A stretch of DNA of 64,000 bases from UBA7672 sp965279085. Lineage in GTDB: Bacteria; Pseudomonadota; Alphaproteobacteria; Caulobacterales; Hyphomonadaceae. Numbering within the stretch: position 1 is the first letter of the stretch; the number at the start of each line of letters is the position of its first letter. Location: NCBI GenBank assembly GCA_965279085.1, contig OZ257149.1, positions 1,054,001-1,118,000 of the forward strand, written 5' to 3'. A program made the position numbers and the translations under genes. Shown piece by piece: positions 24,806 through 32,554 of this stretch. The notes beneath the pieces were generated by a model, which was given only the letters and a program-made list of their open reading frames with translations, was not told the DNA's origin and did not search any database.

Positions 24806-25494
24806 GAAAGGCCCAGCCGCTCGCGTGCCTTCGCCGCGATCAGGCCCGGCAAACCGGGAAGCTCGCCAGCCGTGAAGGCCGCCACAGGCGCGTGGTGTGC
24901 GGTCGAGACCAGCACGTCGAAATCTTCCCCGCCATGCATGCCCTCGCCCAGGAACAGGCCGATGGCAGACCATGGGGCGGGCGTCGCGGCGATCACGTCG
25001 CGTGCGAACGGCGCCTGCTCGAGGAAGCCCACATCCAGCCGCCCATAGCTCGCCTGCATCTGCGCAGCGACCGTGCGCGCGCAGGCCGCCGACCGTCCCG
25101 GCTGCTTCGATCCATGCGCCACCAGCACGACACGCGGGTCCGCCGCATGACTGATCGTGCGCAGCGCGAGGTTGTCACACAGGAAAGGCGCGAACGAACG
25201 CCACATCGCCAGCGGCGGCGCCAGCCGGTGGTTCGCCGCCGTGAAATGCGGCTGCAACCGCTGCGTGTAGAAGAACCCGTCAGAAAACAGCAGCGGCAGG
25301 CACAGTATAGAGCGCGAGCCGCAGGCCGCCACAGCCCGCTCCACCACGCCTTCGACATTCACGAGAACCGAACCAACATCCGCCTCGGGAATAGCCGCGC
25401 CCACATCCTCGACAATCTTCGCCAGCCGGGCATTGTTCGCGGCCCCGCCGCGCTCGCCATGCGCCGCCAGCAGGATCACGGGGCGGTCGGTCAT
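24802..25494 (-). CDS. CbiX/SirB-like class II chelatase family protein
   Basis: A 230-residue protein built of two related halves. Each half has a His in the chelatase active-site position: LLAAHGERGG (H12) and VLVAHGSKQPG (H127). Class II chelatases insert cobalt, nickel or iron into tetrapyrroles; the two-half arrangement resembles long CbiX. No other tetrapyrrole gene is near, and it overlaps an APH-fold gene by 4 nt, so its substrate is uncertain. It lies directly downstream of tRNA-Pro. Confidence 0.75.
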   Translation of the reverse strand: MTDRPVILLAAHGERGGAANNARLAKIVEDVGAAIPEADVGSVLVNVEGVVERAVAACGSRSILCLPLLFSDGFFYTQRLQPHFTAANHRLAPPLAMWRSFAPFLCDNLALRTISHAADPRVVLVAHGSKQPGRSAACARTVAAQMQASYGRLDVGFLEQAPFARDVIAATPAPWSAIGLFLGEGMHGGEDFDVLVSTAHHAPVAAFTAGELPGLPGLIAAKARERLGLS

Positions 25495-25511
25495 CTATCG
25501 GATACCCGAAT

Positions 25512-25545
25512 GGCTCGCCGAGCCGAAGCTCGCCCTCGGGCGAGC
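25512..25545. repeat. Two adjacent hairpins between tRNA-Pro and the cbiX-like gene
   Basis: GGCTC-GCC-GAGCC (25512-25524) is followed 3 nt later by GCTCGCCC-TC-GGGCGAGC (25528-25545). On the minus strand they lie just after the tRNA-Pro 3' end and before the cbiX-like start. They could act as a terminator or processing signal for the tRNA, although no T-run follows. The sequence could also be a dispersed palindromic element. Confidence 0.5.
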
Positions 25546-25551
25546 GTAGGA

Positions 25552-25628
25552 TGGTCGGAGTGGCTGGATTCGAACCAACGACCCTCTGCTCCCAAAGCAG
25601 ATGCGCTACCAGACTGCGCCACACTCCG
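25552..25628 (-). tRNA. tRNA-Pro (anticodon UGG)
   Basis: On the minus strand a 77-nt cloverleaf starts CGGAGTGTGGCGCAG. It has anticodon arm TCTGC-TTTGGGA-GCAGA and T-arm GGTTCGAATCC. The acceptor stem closes with CACTCCG, discriminator A and encoded CCA. A TATAAG box (25639-25644, reading leftward) lies just upstream and could be its -10 element. Confidence 0.96.
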
Positions 25629-25695
25629 ATTGGCGCGGCTTATACCGGAAACATGGCGGAACGGAAGCGAGCGATTTTTCTTCGCATTTCGCCCA

Positions 25696-25742
25696 TTGAC
25701 GAGGCCCTTCATCGCCAGTATTTAGCAATTATGTTAATTAAC
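25696..25742 (+). promoter_or_regulatory. Putative promoter and palindromic operator of the ArsR-type gene
   Basis: TTGACG, 17 nt, then TATTTA give a good sigma-70 promoter ending 29 nt before the ATG. A perfect palindrome GTTAATTAAC (25733-25742) sits about where transcription would begin, a position expected for autorepression by the encoded regulator. The AT-rich stretch stands out against the surrounding GC-rich sequence. Confidence 0.55.
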
Positions 25743-25753
25743 AAGCACGTTAA

Positions 25754-26110
25754 ATGAACCCGGCGATCGACACCCTGTCGCAAACCCTGTCCGCCCTCGC
25801 AGATCCCACGCGCCGCGCCATCCTCGCGCGCCTCAGCCAGGGCGGCGCTACGGTGAACGAACTGGCCGAACCGTTCGACATATCCCTGCCCGCCATCTCG
25901 CGTCACCTGAAGGTGCTGGAAAGCGCCGGCCTCATCAGCCGGGGGCGCGAGGCGCAATGGCGGCCGTGTCAGCTCAATGCGGAACCGCTGAAGCAGCTCG
26001 ACGGTTGGCTCGGGAAATACCGGAAGTTCTGGGAAGGCTCGTTCGACCGCATGGACGCCTACCTCAATCACATCCAGCAAAAAGCTGCGAAGAAGGGAAA
26101 GCGGCAATGA
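25754..26110 (+). CDS. ArsR/SmtB family transcriptional regulator
   Basis: A 118-residue winged-helix repressor: LSALADPTRRAILARL, then the recognition region LPAISRHLKVLESAGLI. It lacks the cysteine metal site of arsenic sensors. It belongs to the subgroup usually paired with an AHSA1/SRPBCC protein, and that gene follows with a 4-nt overlap. The ligand is unknown. No Shine-Dalgarno sequence is visible before the ATG. It probably represses its own four-gene cassette. Confidence 0.9.
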   Translation: MNPAIDTLSQTLSALADPTRRAILARLSQGGATVNELAEPFDISLPAISRHLKVLESAGLISRGREAQWRPCQLNAEPLKQLDGWLGKYRKFWEGSFDRMDAYLNHIQQKAAKKGKRQ

Positions 26111-26613
26111 CCGCCAACGTGGAAGCAGAACGCCGCAACCTCGCCACGCGCGACGACGAACTCCGTCTCGACCGCACGTTCGAAGCGCCGCTCGAACTCG
26201 TCTGGCGTCTGTGGGAAAGCCGCGATCATATGATCCGCTGGTGGGGCCCGGAAATCTTCACGTGCATCGAACTCGACTGGGAGCTGACGCCTGGCCGCCC
26301 TTGGCGCGCGACCATGGCCTCGCGCCAGTACAACCGGAAGATTTCCCGCATGGGTGGCGTCATCAAGGAAGTGGTGAAGCACAAGCGCATCGTCTTCACC
26401 TTCGCCTGGGACCAGGACACCGGCTTCGACATGGATACCGTCGTTACTATCGGGTTCTCCGAGAAGAACGGCGTGACGGTGCAGAGCTTCCATCAGACCC
26501 CATTCTCCGGCGTCGAGATCCGCGACAGCCATGTCGGCGGCTGGAACTCCCTCATCAACAAGCAGCAGCTCTACGCTGAGAACGTCGCCGTCGCAGAAGG
26601 CAAAGGCACATGA
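26107..26613 (+). CDS. SRPBCC/AHSA1 domain protein
   Basis: A 168-residue START-like hydrophobic-pocket protein. Typical features are LDRTFEAPLELVWRLW near the start, IRWWGPE after it, and the C-terminal GGWNSLINKQQLY (normally GW...L..L). Such proteins bind a hydrophobic ligand in the cytoplasm and are commonly encoded with a local ArsR regulator, as here. The ATG overlaps the ArsR stop, which fixes the start. It overlaps the next GST gene by 4 nt. Confidence 0.9.
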   Translation: MTANVEAERRNLATRDDELRLDRTFEAPLELVWRLWESRDHMIRWWGPEIFTCIELDWELTPGRPWRATMASRQYNRKISRMGGVIKEVVKHKRIVFTFAWDQDTGFDMDTVVTIGFSEKNGVTVQSFHQTPFSGVEIRDSHVGGWNSLINKQQLYAENVAVAEGKGT

Positions 26614-27254
26614 GCGAACTCGTCATCTGGACGCTGGACTGGGTGCCTGAAGGCCCCCGAGGCTTTGTGCGCGACATGCGCTTGAGATGGGCGTGCGAGG
26701 AGGCCGGCCTCTCGTACACCGTGCGAACGATCCCCTTCGATGGCCGCGAGACCAACCATCTCGATCGCCAACCCTTCGGGCAGGTTCCGTTCCTCAACGA
26801 CGGAGACGTGAAGATCTTCGAAAGCGGCGCCTGCCTGCTCCATATCGCACGCAAGAGCGAAAAGCTCATGCCGCGCAGCCAGGTCGATGAAGCGGACACG
26901 GTGCAGTGGACGATCTCCGCCTTAAACTCGATGGAAATGGTCACCGTTCCTTGGTGGTTCCTGAACATCAGCGGCGCGAAGGAGAATGGCCTCACCGGAT
27001 GGCTGGAAGCGCGCCTGCAGCACCTCGAAGACGTTCTGAGCGAGCGCGAATGGCTTGCCGCCGATCGCTTCACCGTCGCCGATCTCCTGATGGCGGACGT
27101 GCTTCGCGTGCCCGATGTACGCGCCTTCGGGAAACGCCCCGTAACCGAAGCCTACGTGGCGCGCGTGACAGCACGGCCCGCCTTCCGGAAAGCCTACGCC
27201 GACCAGATGGCGCATTTCGAGGCGGGCGATAAAGCACGGGCCAAGGCCCGGTAA
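26610..27254 (+). CDS. Glutathione S-transferase family protein
   Basis: A 214-residue GST: an N-terminal thioredoxin-like half (RQPFGQVPFLND, then FESGACLLHIA) and an all-helical C-terminal half with DRFTVADLLMADVLR. GSTs conjugate glutathione to electrophiles or act as isomerases or dehalogenases; the substrate is not deducible. The following gene encodes a paralogue of identical length. It is coupled to the AHSA1 gene by a 4-nt overlap. Confidence 0.9.
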   Translation: MSELVIWTLDWVPEGPRGFVRDMRLRWACEEAGLSYTVRTIPFDGRETNHLDRQPFGQVPFLNDGDVKIFESGACLLHIARKSEKLMPRSQVDEADTVQWTISALNSMEMVTVPWWFLNISGAKENGLTGWLEARLQHLEDVLSEREWLAADRFTVADLLMADVLRVPDVRAFGKRPVTEAYVARVTARPAFRKAYADQMAHFEAGDKARAKAR

Positions 27255-27275
27255 TCACAGTCGAGGATCGCGCAT

Positions 27276-27920
27276 ATGATCACCCTCACCACCTACAAAT
27301 GGGTTCCCGATTTCGCAGCGCCGCTGATGCGCGCCTTCCGCGTCCGCTGGGCGCTTGAGGAAGCAGGCCTTCCGTACGACGTGCGCCATGTCGAACTCGG
27401 GCCGGAGCAGAAATCTCCCGCCCATCTCGCGCGCCAGCCCTTCGGCCAGGCCCCGGCCATCGAGGACAACGGCCTCGTCCTGCACGAGAGCGGCGCCATC
27501 ACGCTCTACATCGCCGAGAAATCCGAAGCCTTGATGCCGAAGGACCGCATCGGCCGCGAACGCGCGACGGCGTGGGTCTTCTCCGCCCTCAACTCGATCG
27601 AAAATATTGTGCAGGAACTCGGCTCAATCATCTTCTTCCACAAGGACGCCGCGTGGGCGAAGGAACGCCGCCCGCAGGTCGAGCAATTCGTTCGCCTGCG
27701 CCTTGGCCAGCTCGCCCACGCTCTCGGCGACCAGGACTATCTCGAAGGCCGCTTCACTGTGGGCGACCTCATGATGGCGGACGTTCTCCGCATCATCGAT
27801 TCGACAGGCATCATCGACGAGTTCCCGACGCTCAAGGCCTACAAGCAACGCTGCGAGGCCCGCCCCGCCTTCCAGCGCGCGATGGCCGATCAGATGGAGG
27901 GGTTCGCGAAGGCGGCCTAG
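27276..27920 (+). CDS. Glutathione S-transferase family protein (tandem paralogue)
   Basis: A 214-residue GST sharing the same landmarks as its upstream neighbour: RQPFGQAPAIED, LHESGAITLYIAEKSE and GRFTVGDLMMADVLR. The pair probably arose by tandem duplication and divergence. GAGGA precedes the ATG. Its TAG stop overlaps, within the palindrome CTAG, the TAG stop of the converging lipoprotein gene. Confidence 0.9.
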   Translation: MITLTTYKWVPDFAAPLMRAFRVRWALEEAGLPYDVRHVELGPEQKSPAHLARQPFGQAPAIEDNGLVLHESGAITLYIAEKSEALMPKDRIGRERATAWVFSALNSIENIVQELGSIIFFHKDAAWAKERRPQVEQFVRLRLGQLAHALGDQDYLEGRFTVGDLMMADVLRIIDSTGIIDEFPTLKAYKQRCEARPAFQRAMADQMEGFAKAA

Positions 27921-28678
27921 TTCGCCGGCTCCGCCTCAATCAGGCTCTTCACCACGAACGCTTTCACCAGCGTGTTCACCTTCGCCTCGGCCTCGGCGGA
28001 CGAGGGAGCCTTGCCGTCGGGCCCCGGGCTGTAGGCCTCCACGATCAGGCGCTCGAACTCCTTGCGGTTCAGCGCCACCTGCAACGGCCGCTTCACGGGC
28101 GTTATGGAGAGCGTCGGGTATTTGCTCTTCAGCATCGCCTGCACGCGCGCATCGTCGGAATAGTCGACTTCGTACATCACGTAGGTCGACGTCTCCCGCG
28201 CATCGCCGAGCTGCACCAGCGCGGTAAAGAACTGCGACATCTGGTCGGAGGAGATCGACCGCACATCGATATCCGTCATCTTCAGCGTGCCGACATCCAC
28301 CACCTCGCCCGGCGCCACGGCAAAGTCTTTGAACCACCATTGCAGCAGCGGCATCGTTCCCGTTGCATCGCTGCTGTAGATGCTGCCGTTCACGACGCGA
28401 TACCGGCCCGGCGGCACCATCACCATGTCCGGTCCGGCATTCACCCAGTTGTCGCCGCCGTGCATCGACACGCTGTATGTTCCACCGGTGGTCGTGTTGG
28501 CGAAGCGGATCGTGGAGCCCCACAGCCCCTCATGCTCCTTGTACGACATGATGATGCCGGACTGCGATCCGTTGTTGATCATCTGCAACTGCTCGGGCGT
28601 GACGGAAACCGTCTCGCACGCAGCAAGTCCGAACATGCCCAGCGCAGCCGCCAAGCCCGCCATAAACCGCTTCAGCAT
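27917..28678 (-). CDS. Hypothetical lipoprotein
   Basis: A 253-residue protein with a lipoprotein signal: MLKRFMAGLAAALGMFGLAAC, Cys21 after LAA. The mature part has YKEHEGLWGSTIRF, MVMVPPGRYRVVNG and a late segment with two lysine-rich helices. No family is recognised. GGAGGGGG before the ATG sets the start. It is the last gene of a leftward run with a thioesterase, DUF192 and tandem cold-shock protein. It meets the GST gene tail to tail. Confidence 0.75.
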   Translation of the reverse strand: MLKRFMAGLAAALGMFGLAACETVSVTPEQLQMINNGSQSGIIMSYKEHEGLWGSTIRFANTTTGGTYSVSMHGGDNWVNAGPDMVMVPPGRYRVVNGSIYSSDATGTMPLLQWWFKDFAVAPGEVVDVGTLKMTDIDVRSISSDQMSQFFTALVQLGDARETSTYVMYEVDYSDDARVQAMLKSKYPTLSITPVKRPLQVALNRKEFERLIVEAYSPGPDGKAPSSAEAEAKVNTLVKAFVVKSLIEAEPAN

Positions 28679-28701
28679 CGATACCCCCTCCAGCAATCCC
28701 G

Positions 28702-29133
28702 CTATTTCACCGGCCGCAACAACCTGAACACTCCCGTGCTACGCGCGCGGGTGCTGCCATCAATGACAATCAAGCATTCGGTGTGTGCGACATCCTCGTC
28801 ATGATCGACAAGCCGCCCGTGCGCTTCCAGCCAGTCGCCCTTCTGGACCGGGTCGAGATATTCCATGTTCATGCGCAGCGTCACCGTGCGCCGCTGCAGC
28901 CCCGTGAATGTCGCGCGCGCCATCGCGCTATCGCAGATCGTCGCGATCATGCCGCCATGCATGAAGCCCATCGTGTTGGTGTGAACCAGCTCGACCCACA
29001 GGCCGAGAGTCATCCGCCCATTGGCATTCTCTTCCCGCTGTAACAGCGGACCGACGTGATTGACGAATGGCGCGCGCAGCACATGGATGAAACCCGGCGG
29101 CGGTGGAGAGGCAGGCGGCGTATCAGCCGCCAT
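28702..29133 (-). CDS. PaaI-type hotdog thioesterase
   Basis: A 143-residue hotdog-fold protein with the family core HTNTMGFMHGGMIATICDSA (HGG loop) and a later TLRMNMEYLDPVQKGDW strand. Such enzymes hydrolyse acyl-CoA thioesters; the acyl chain is not predicted. The start overlaps the end of the DUF192 gene by 11 nt on the same strand. Confidence 0.87.
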   Translation of the reverse strand: MAADTPPASPPPPGFIHVLRAPFVNHVGPLLQREENANGRMTLGLWVELVHTNTMGFMHGGMIATICDSAMARATFTGLQRRTVTLRMNMEYLDPVQKGDWLEAHGRLVDHDEDVAHTECLIVIDGSTRARSTGVFRLLRPVK

Positions 29134-29575
29134 TGCCGAAGATCTTGTTATTGACGTTGTCGCCCGGCTTCAGGCCCAGCGCGGCCGATTGCCCGCCCGG
29201 GATCTGCAGCACGGCCGCGGCGGCGAGCCCGGGCGTGACGCCACGCAGGCTGCCCGGCCGCGCGCTCACCGCGATCGCGCGGATCGTGCCGTCCGTGTCG
29301 AGGAACAGCATGTCGAGCTCGACAGTCACGCCTTTCATGTTGATGACGGTGTCGTCGCCCTGAATCGTGCGCAGGTCCATCAGCAGGCCATGATCCTTGG
29401 CCAGCGACGTGCGCCCACCCAGACCCTGCTTTATCGCCGGCGCCGTGTTCACAACCTCGACCTGGAAAGCATGCGTCTTGTCGCCCGACGTGATGCTCAG
29501 CGGCTCGACCCCCTGCGCACGGGCGGTGGAGACGAGCGTCGCGGCCAGCGCGATGGAAACAAGCAGCTTCTTCAT
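29123..29575 (-). CDS. DUF192 exported protein
   Basis: A 150-residue protein with a signal peptide (MKKLLVSIALAATLVSTARA) and the DUF192 core: QGLGGRTSLAKDHGLLMDL, then MKGVTVELDMLFLD and GLKPGDNV near the end. DUF192 is widespread and periplasmic or lipid-bound; the function is unknown. It lies between a tandem cold-shock gene and a thioesterase in a leftward run, as in several alphaproteobacteria. Confidence 0.88.
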   Translation of the reverse strand: MKKLLVSIALAATLVSTARAQGVEPLSITSGDKTHAFQVEVVNTAPAIKQGLGGRTSLAKDHGLLMDLRTIQGDDTVINMKGVTVELDMLFLDTDGTIRAIAVSARPGSLRGVTPGLAAAAVLQIPGGQSAALGLKPGDNVNNKIFGNGG

Positions 29576-29627
29576 GAGGCAGGGATTAGAACGCCCATCC
29601 CGGAAAGCCAAGGCCCGCGGGGCGCTC

Positions 29628-30155
29628 TCAGGCCCCGTCGTGCAGCTTGGCGCTGACGATATGACGGCCCTTCTGGCCTTTCCCGATCGAGGCGAGCAGC
29701 TTCTGTCCCGGCTGCAGGTCCTCGACCCCCGCCTTACGCACCACGACCATATGAATGAAGATGTCTTCCGGGTCTTCCAGCCGCTGGACGAAGCCATAGC
29801 CCTTGGTCCGGTTGAACCACTTCACCAGCACGATCTCGACCGGCCCGCCAACCTCGGTGGCCTCGTCATTCTCGTTGGCCGACAGTTCCAGGACTTCCGT
29901 GACCTGATAGCCCCGATCCCGCGTGGCGACATTGCAGACGATGCGCGCGCCTTCCGGCGCAGTGTCCTGCCCGAACTTCCGCATGACCGAGATATGCAGC
30001 AGCACGTCGCGCCGCATGCCCCCGCCAGCCGGGCCCGCGTCAGGCACAACGAAGCCGTAACCCTTCGCGGGATCGAACCACTTCACGCGGCCCTCGACCC
30101 TCACGGCCGGCTCGGCATCTTCCTCAGACGAGGCCTGATTCTGTTGCGGTTGCAT
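29628..30155 (-). CDS. Tandem cold-shock-domain protein
   Basis: A 175-residue RNA/DNA-binding protein containing two cold-shock domains. The first has GRVKWFDPAKGYGFVVPD and the second VLVKWFNRTKGYGFVQR. Both keep the aromatic RNP1-like KGYGFV. Two-domain CSPs of this size are characteristic of Caulobacter-type alphaproteobacteria, where they act in cold or stationary-phase adaptation. The ATG chosen gives MQPQQNQAS; an in-frame upstream start would add 19 residues without family resemblance. Confidence 0.9.
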   Translation of the reverse strand: MQPQQNQASSEEDAEPAVRVEGRVKWFDPAKGYGFVVPDAGPAGGGMRRDVLLHISVMRKFGQDTAPEGARIVCNVATRDRGYQVTEVLELSANENDEATEVGGPVEIVLVKWFNRTKGYGFVQRLEDPEDIFIHMVVVRKAGVEDLQPGQKLLASIGKGQKGRHIVSAKLHDGA

Positions 30156-30427
30156 CCACCCACACGCTCCCCAGCACGGTGACTGTAGCATGACAAAACT
30201 GGGAGCGAACATAGCCCGCCACGCGATTATCCACTTGTGATTAACTCCGCTGCACCCAGCAAAATCAACGCACTGCGCAGAGGTGCGGCATCAGGTCAGC
30301 CATCGCGACTTTCCCGCACCACGAGACAATCAGCAGCTGCCAAAAGCACGCGATCCGCAACGAATTTCAAAACTGTCCGGAAATCAGGTCGTTGGCGGTA
30401 ACAGGCGCCGCCGACCACGGCCCCTCA

Positions 30428-31135
30428 CTAGCGGCCTTTTCGTGTTCCGGTGACTTCAGGCGCAGCGCTGCCCGTGGCGGTGACCGGGAAAAGCACCGCG
30501 AATACGCCCCACGCGACCAGCGCACCCAACACCTGTGCCAGCACAAACCCTGGCCCGTCGGCCGGACGAATGCCGGCGAAGGTGTCAGTGAACGACCGTG
30601 CGAGCGTGACGGCCGGATTGGCGAAAGATGTTGAAGCCGTCCACCAGTAGCCCGCCGCGATGACCAGCGCGACCGCATACGCAACTGCCTCGGGCCGCGA
30701 CCGGCGCACAGCAAGGATTGTGAAAACCAGCGCGAAGGTGGCCACACCATCGGACATGGCCGTGGCGAAGCCCGCGCGGGCGTGTGTTGATTCCTGAACC
30801 AACGGCAGGCTGAACATCGCGTGGGCAAGCACCGCACCCAGGACGCCCCCCACGCACTGCACGACGACGTAGCCTACGGCGTCGCCCGGCGGCAGTTCAC
30901 GGCGCAGGGCCATCACCAGCGTGACGGCAGGATTGAAGTGCGCCCCTGACAGCGGACCTAGCGCGAGTATCAGCACGGCCAGCATCGCAGCGGTGGCGAT
31001 GGTGTTGCCCAGCAAGGACACGCCATCGTCGGCCGACAGGTTATCGGCAAGGATGCCCGATCCGATCACGCAACCGACAAGCAACAGCGTGCCAAGTGCT
31101 TCGGCTACGAGCCTGCGCGCAAGTGTGGGCATCAC
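30428..31135 (-). CDS. aqpS: Aquaglyceroporin of the arsenic cassette (AqpS-like)
   Basis: A 235-residue MIP-family channel with six predicted membrane helices and both NPA loops (HFNPAVT, 68-70; SFANPAVT, 173-175). It is the last gene of arsR-arsC-aqp, overlapping arsC by 4 nt. In Sinorhizobium an aquaglyceroporin takes the place of an arsenite pump, letting arsenite made by ArsC leave by its gradient. The same role is inferred here because no acr3 or arsB is adjacent. Confidence 0.85.
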   Translation of the reverse strand: MMPTLARRLVAEALGTLLLVGCVIGSGILADNLSADDGVSLLGNTIATAAMLAVLILALGPLSGAHFNPAVTLVMALRRELPPGDAVGYVVVQCVGGVLGAVLAHAMFSLPLVQESTHARAGFATAMSDGVATFALVFTILAVRRSRPEAVAYAVALVIAAGYWWTASTSFANPAVTLARSFTDTFAGIRPADGPGFVLAQVLGALVAWGVFAVLFPVTATGSAAPEVTGTRKGR

Positions 31136-31629
31136 TGCTTGCCGATTTCGGACATGCGGCGTTGCAGGCTCAGGCGGTCCAGGGACGCCAGCGGCAGGCT
31201 GGTGAAGGCCGTGATGCGGCCGTTCAGCATCCGGTAGGTGTCGGCAAAGGCCGCGCCCTTCACTGCGTCCGTGCCTTCGACGCGCGCCGGATCGGGCACG
31301 CCCCAGTGCGCTGTCATCGGATGGCCCGGCCAGATGGGACAGACCTGATCGGCCGCATCGCCGCAGACCGTGAACACGAAGTCCATCCTGGGTGCGTCGG
31401 CCCCGGCGAATTCATCCCACGACTTCGACCTGAAGCCGTCGGTTGGATAGTTCATGGTCTTCAGCAGTTGCAGCGCATGTGGGTTCACCGTGCCATTGGG
31501 ATGCGACCCGGCGCTGAACGCCTTGAACTTTCCCGCACCTGCGCGGTTCAGGATAGCTTCGGCGAGAATGCTTCGCGCCGAATTGCCCGTGCACAGGAAC
31601 AACACGTTGAAGACCTTGGCGTCAGGCAT
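31132..31629 (-). CDS. arsC: Arsenate reductase, low-molecular-weight phosphatase type
   Basis: A 165-residue protein with the P-loop CTGNSARS (Cys13 to Arg19) of LMW-phosphatase-like, thioredoxin-coupled arsenate reductases. FVFTVCGDAADQVCPIWPG supplies further cysteines, and DPARVEG carries the general-acid Asp. It reduces arsenate to arsenite in the cytoplasm. The ATG just before DAKVFNVLFLC is used because sequence upstream lacks similarity. It lies between arsR (4-nt gap) and the aquaporin gene. Confidence 0.9.
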   Translation of the reverse strand: MPDAKVFNVLFLCTGNSARSILAEAILNRAGAGKFKAFSAGSHPNGTVNPHALQLLKTMNYPTDGFRSKSWDEFAGADAPRMDFVFTVCGDAADQVCPIWPGHPMTAHWGVPDPARVEGTDAVKGAAFADTYRMLNGRITAFTSLPLASLDRLSLQRRMSEIGKQ

Positions 31630-31633
31630 GGCG

Positions 31634-31954
31634 TCAGGCTCGCTTGGCTTTCGCTGTCGGTGCGCATGACCGCCCGCCGCAGCAGTTGTCGGTGAGGAAA
31701 CCCACAAGGGCATTCATGCGGTCGAAGTCGGCCGCGTAGAACAGCGACCGGCCATCACGACGCTGGCTGATCAGGCCCGCACGGTTCAGGTGCGCCAGGT
31801 GGAACGACAGGGACGACGCCGGCAGGCCCAGCTTGTCGGCAATCGCCCCGGCCGCCATGCCTTCAGGCCCCGCCTGGACAAGCAGCCGGTAGACCGCAAG
31901 GCGGTGTTCTTGCGCAATAGCGGACAGGGCGAGGACGGCGTCGGGGCTATTCAT
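31634..31954 (-). CDS. arsR: ArsR family arsenic-responsive repressor
   Basis: A 106-residue winged-helix regulator with LGLPASSLSFHLAHLNRAGLI as the DNA-binding region. A C-terminal NCCGGRSC cluster is the expected As(III)/Sb(III) sensor in one ArsR subgroup. It heads the leftward arsR-arsC-aqp cassette and should repress it until arsenite binds. Confidence 0.9.
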   Translation of the reverse strand: MNSPDAVLALSAIAQEHRLAVYRLLVQAGPEGMAAGAIADKLGLPASSLSFHLAHLNRAGLISQRRDGRSLFYAADFDRMNALVGFLTDNCCGGRSCAPTAKAKRA

Positions 31955-32554
31955 TTAATGCTTCCAGTAATATCGAAATGATGGGGCAGCAAGCAGGAAA
32001 TTGGCTTGGGGTATGCGGACGATGATTGTGGGTGAAAATGTCGGGCGCGATTTCCGGCGCGCCGAAATCCACAGCGCATTCAAATCGCTATGAAATCCGC
32101 TGGCAGTCCCTAGGGAACGTCGGCAAGCAGCAAGATTCAATGGCTTAACTGAAGGTGGGTCCACCCGGGGCCCCGTCGTTTTACGGGGGTTCTCGCAGGC
32201 TCTGGACCCACTTTTGCCGCGTTGCCCGCTTTCCTTTCGAGTGGGGCTGCGGTGATCTCGTCCCGGTAAGTCGCCGTTCCTCGCTGACCGATCGATCGTT
32301 CACTCAGGGACCCGACCGGTCGAAGCCAGCCACTCGCCCAGCCTTGGTCACCGGCCGCGGTTCGCCGGAAGGCGTCACTTATCCGGCAGGCGTGCAACCT
32401 GCTCGATAAGCTCAACAAATCGCCGACCCGCAGTACAATGTCGGACCCGGCACACAACATGAGTCCCTACGCGGTCCTCAAAAGTCGCAACCTATCTGAG
32501 TGCGGTATGTTCCTGCTTAGGCGCTGCTCTCCCGCAGCCGACCTGGAGCTTTCA
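31955..32554. other. Intergenic region with an inverted repeat, no supported gene
   Basis: About 600 nt between divergent arsR and the host-attachment gene. It must contain the arsR promoter. A 9-bp inverted repeat GTGGGTCCA (32155-32163) and TGGACCCAC (32203-32211) encloses a GC-rich 39-nt centre with CCCCGTCGTTTTACGGGG, which could fold as a hairpin. Short frames on both strands lack domain resemblance. It might be the scar of a lost element. Confidence 0.45.

Noticed and set aside
30227..30235. TTATCCACT, one mismatch from the DnaA box
   Set aside because: A single site with no neighbours, no AT-rich unwinding stretch and no dnaA/dnaN/parA genes nearby. Not evidence of an origin.
32137..32460. 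Minus-strand frame of 107 codons between arsR and the host-attachment gene
   Set aside because: Arg/Gly/Pro-rich sequence with no recognisable motif and no ribosome-binding site, inside the inverted-repeat region.
31955..32554. tmRNA or other structured RNA suggested by the GC-rich inverted repeat
   Set aside because: No tRNA-like T-arm, no tag-coding frame and no acceptor stem could be found.
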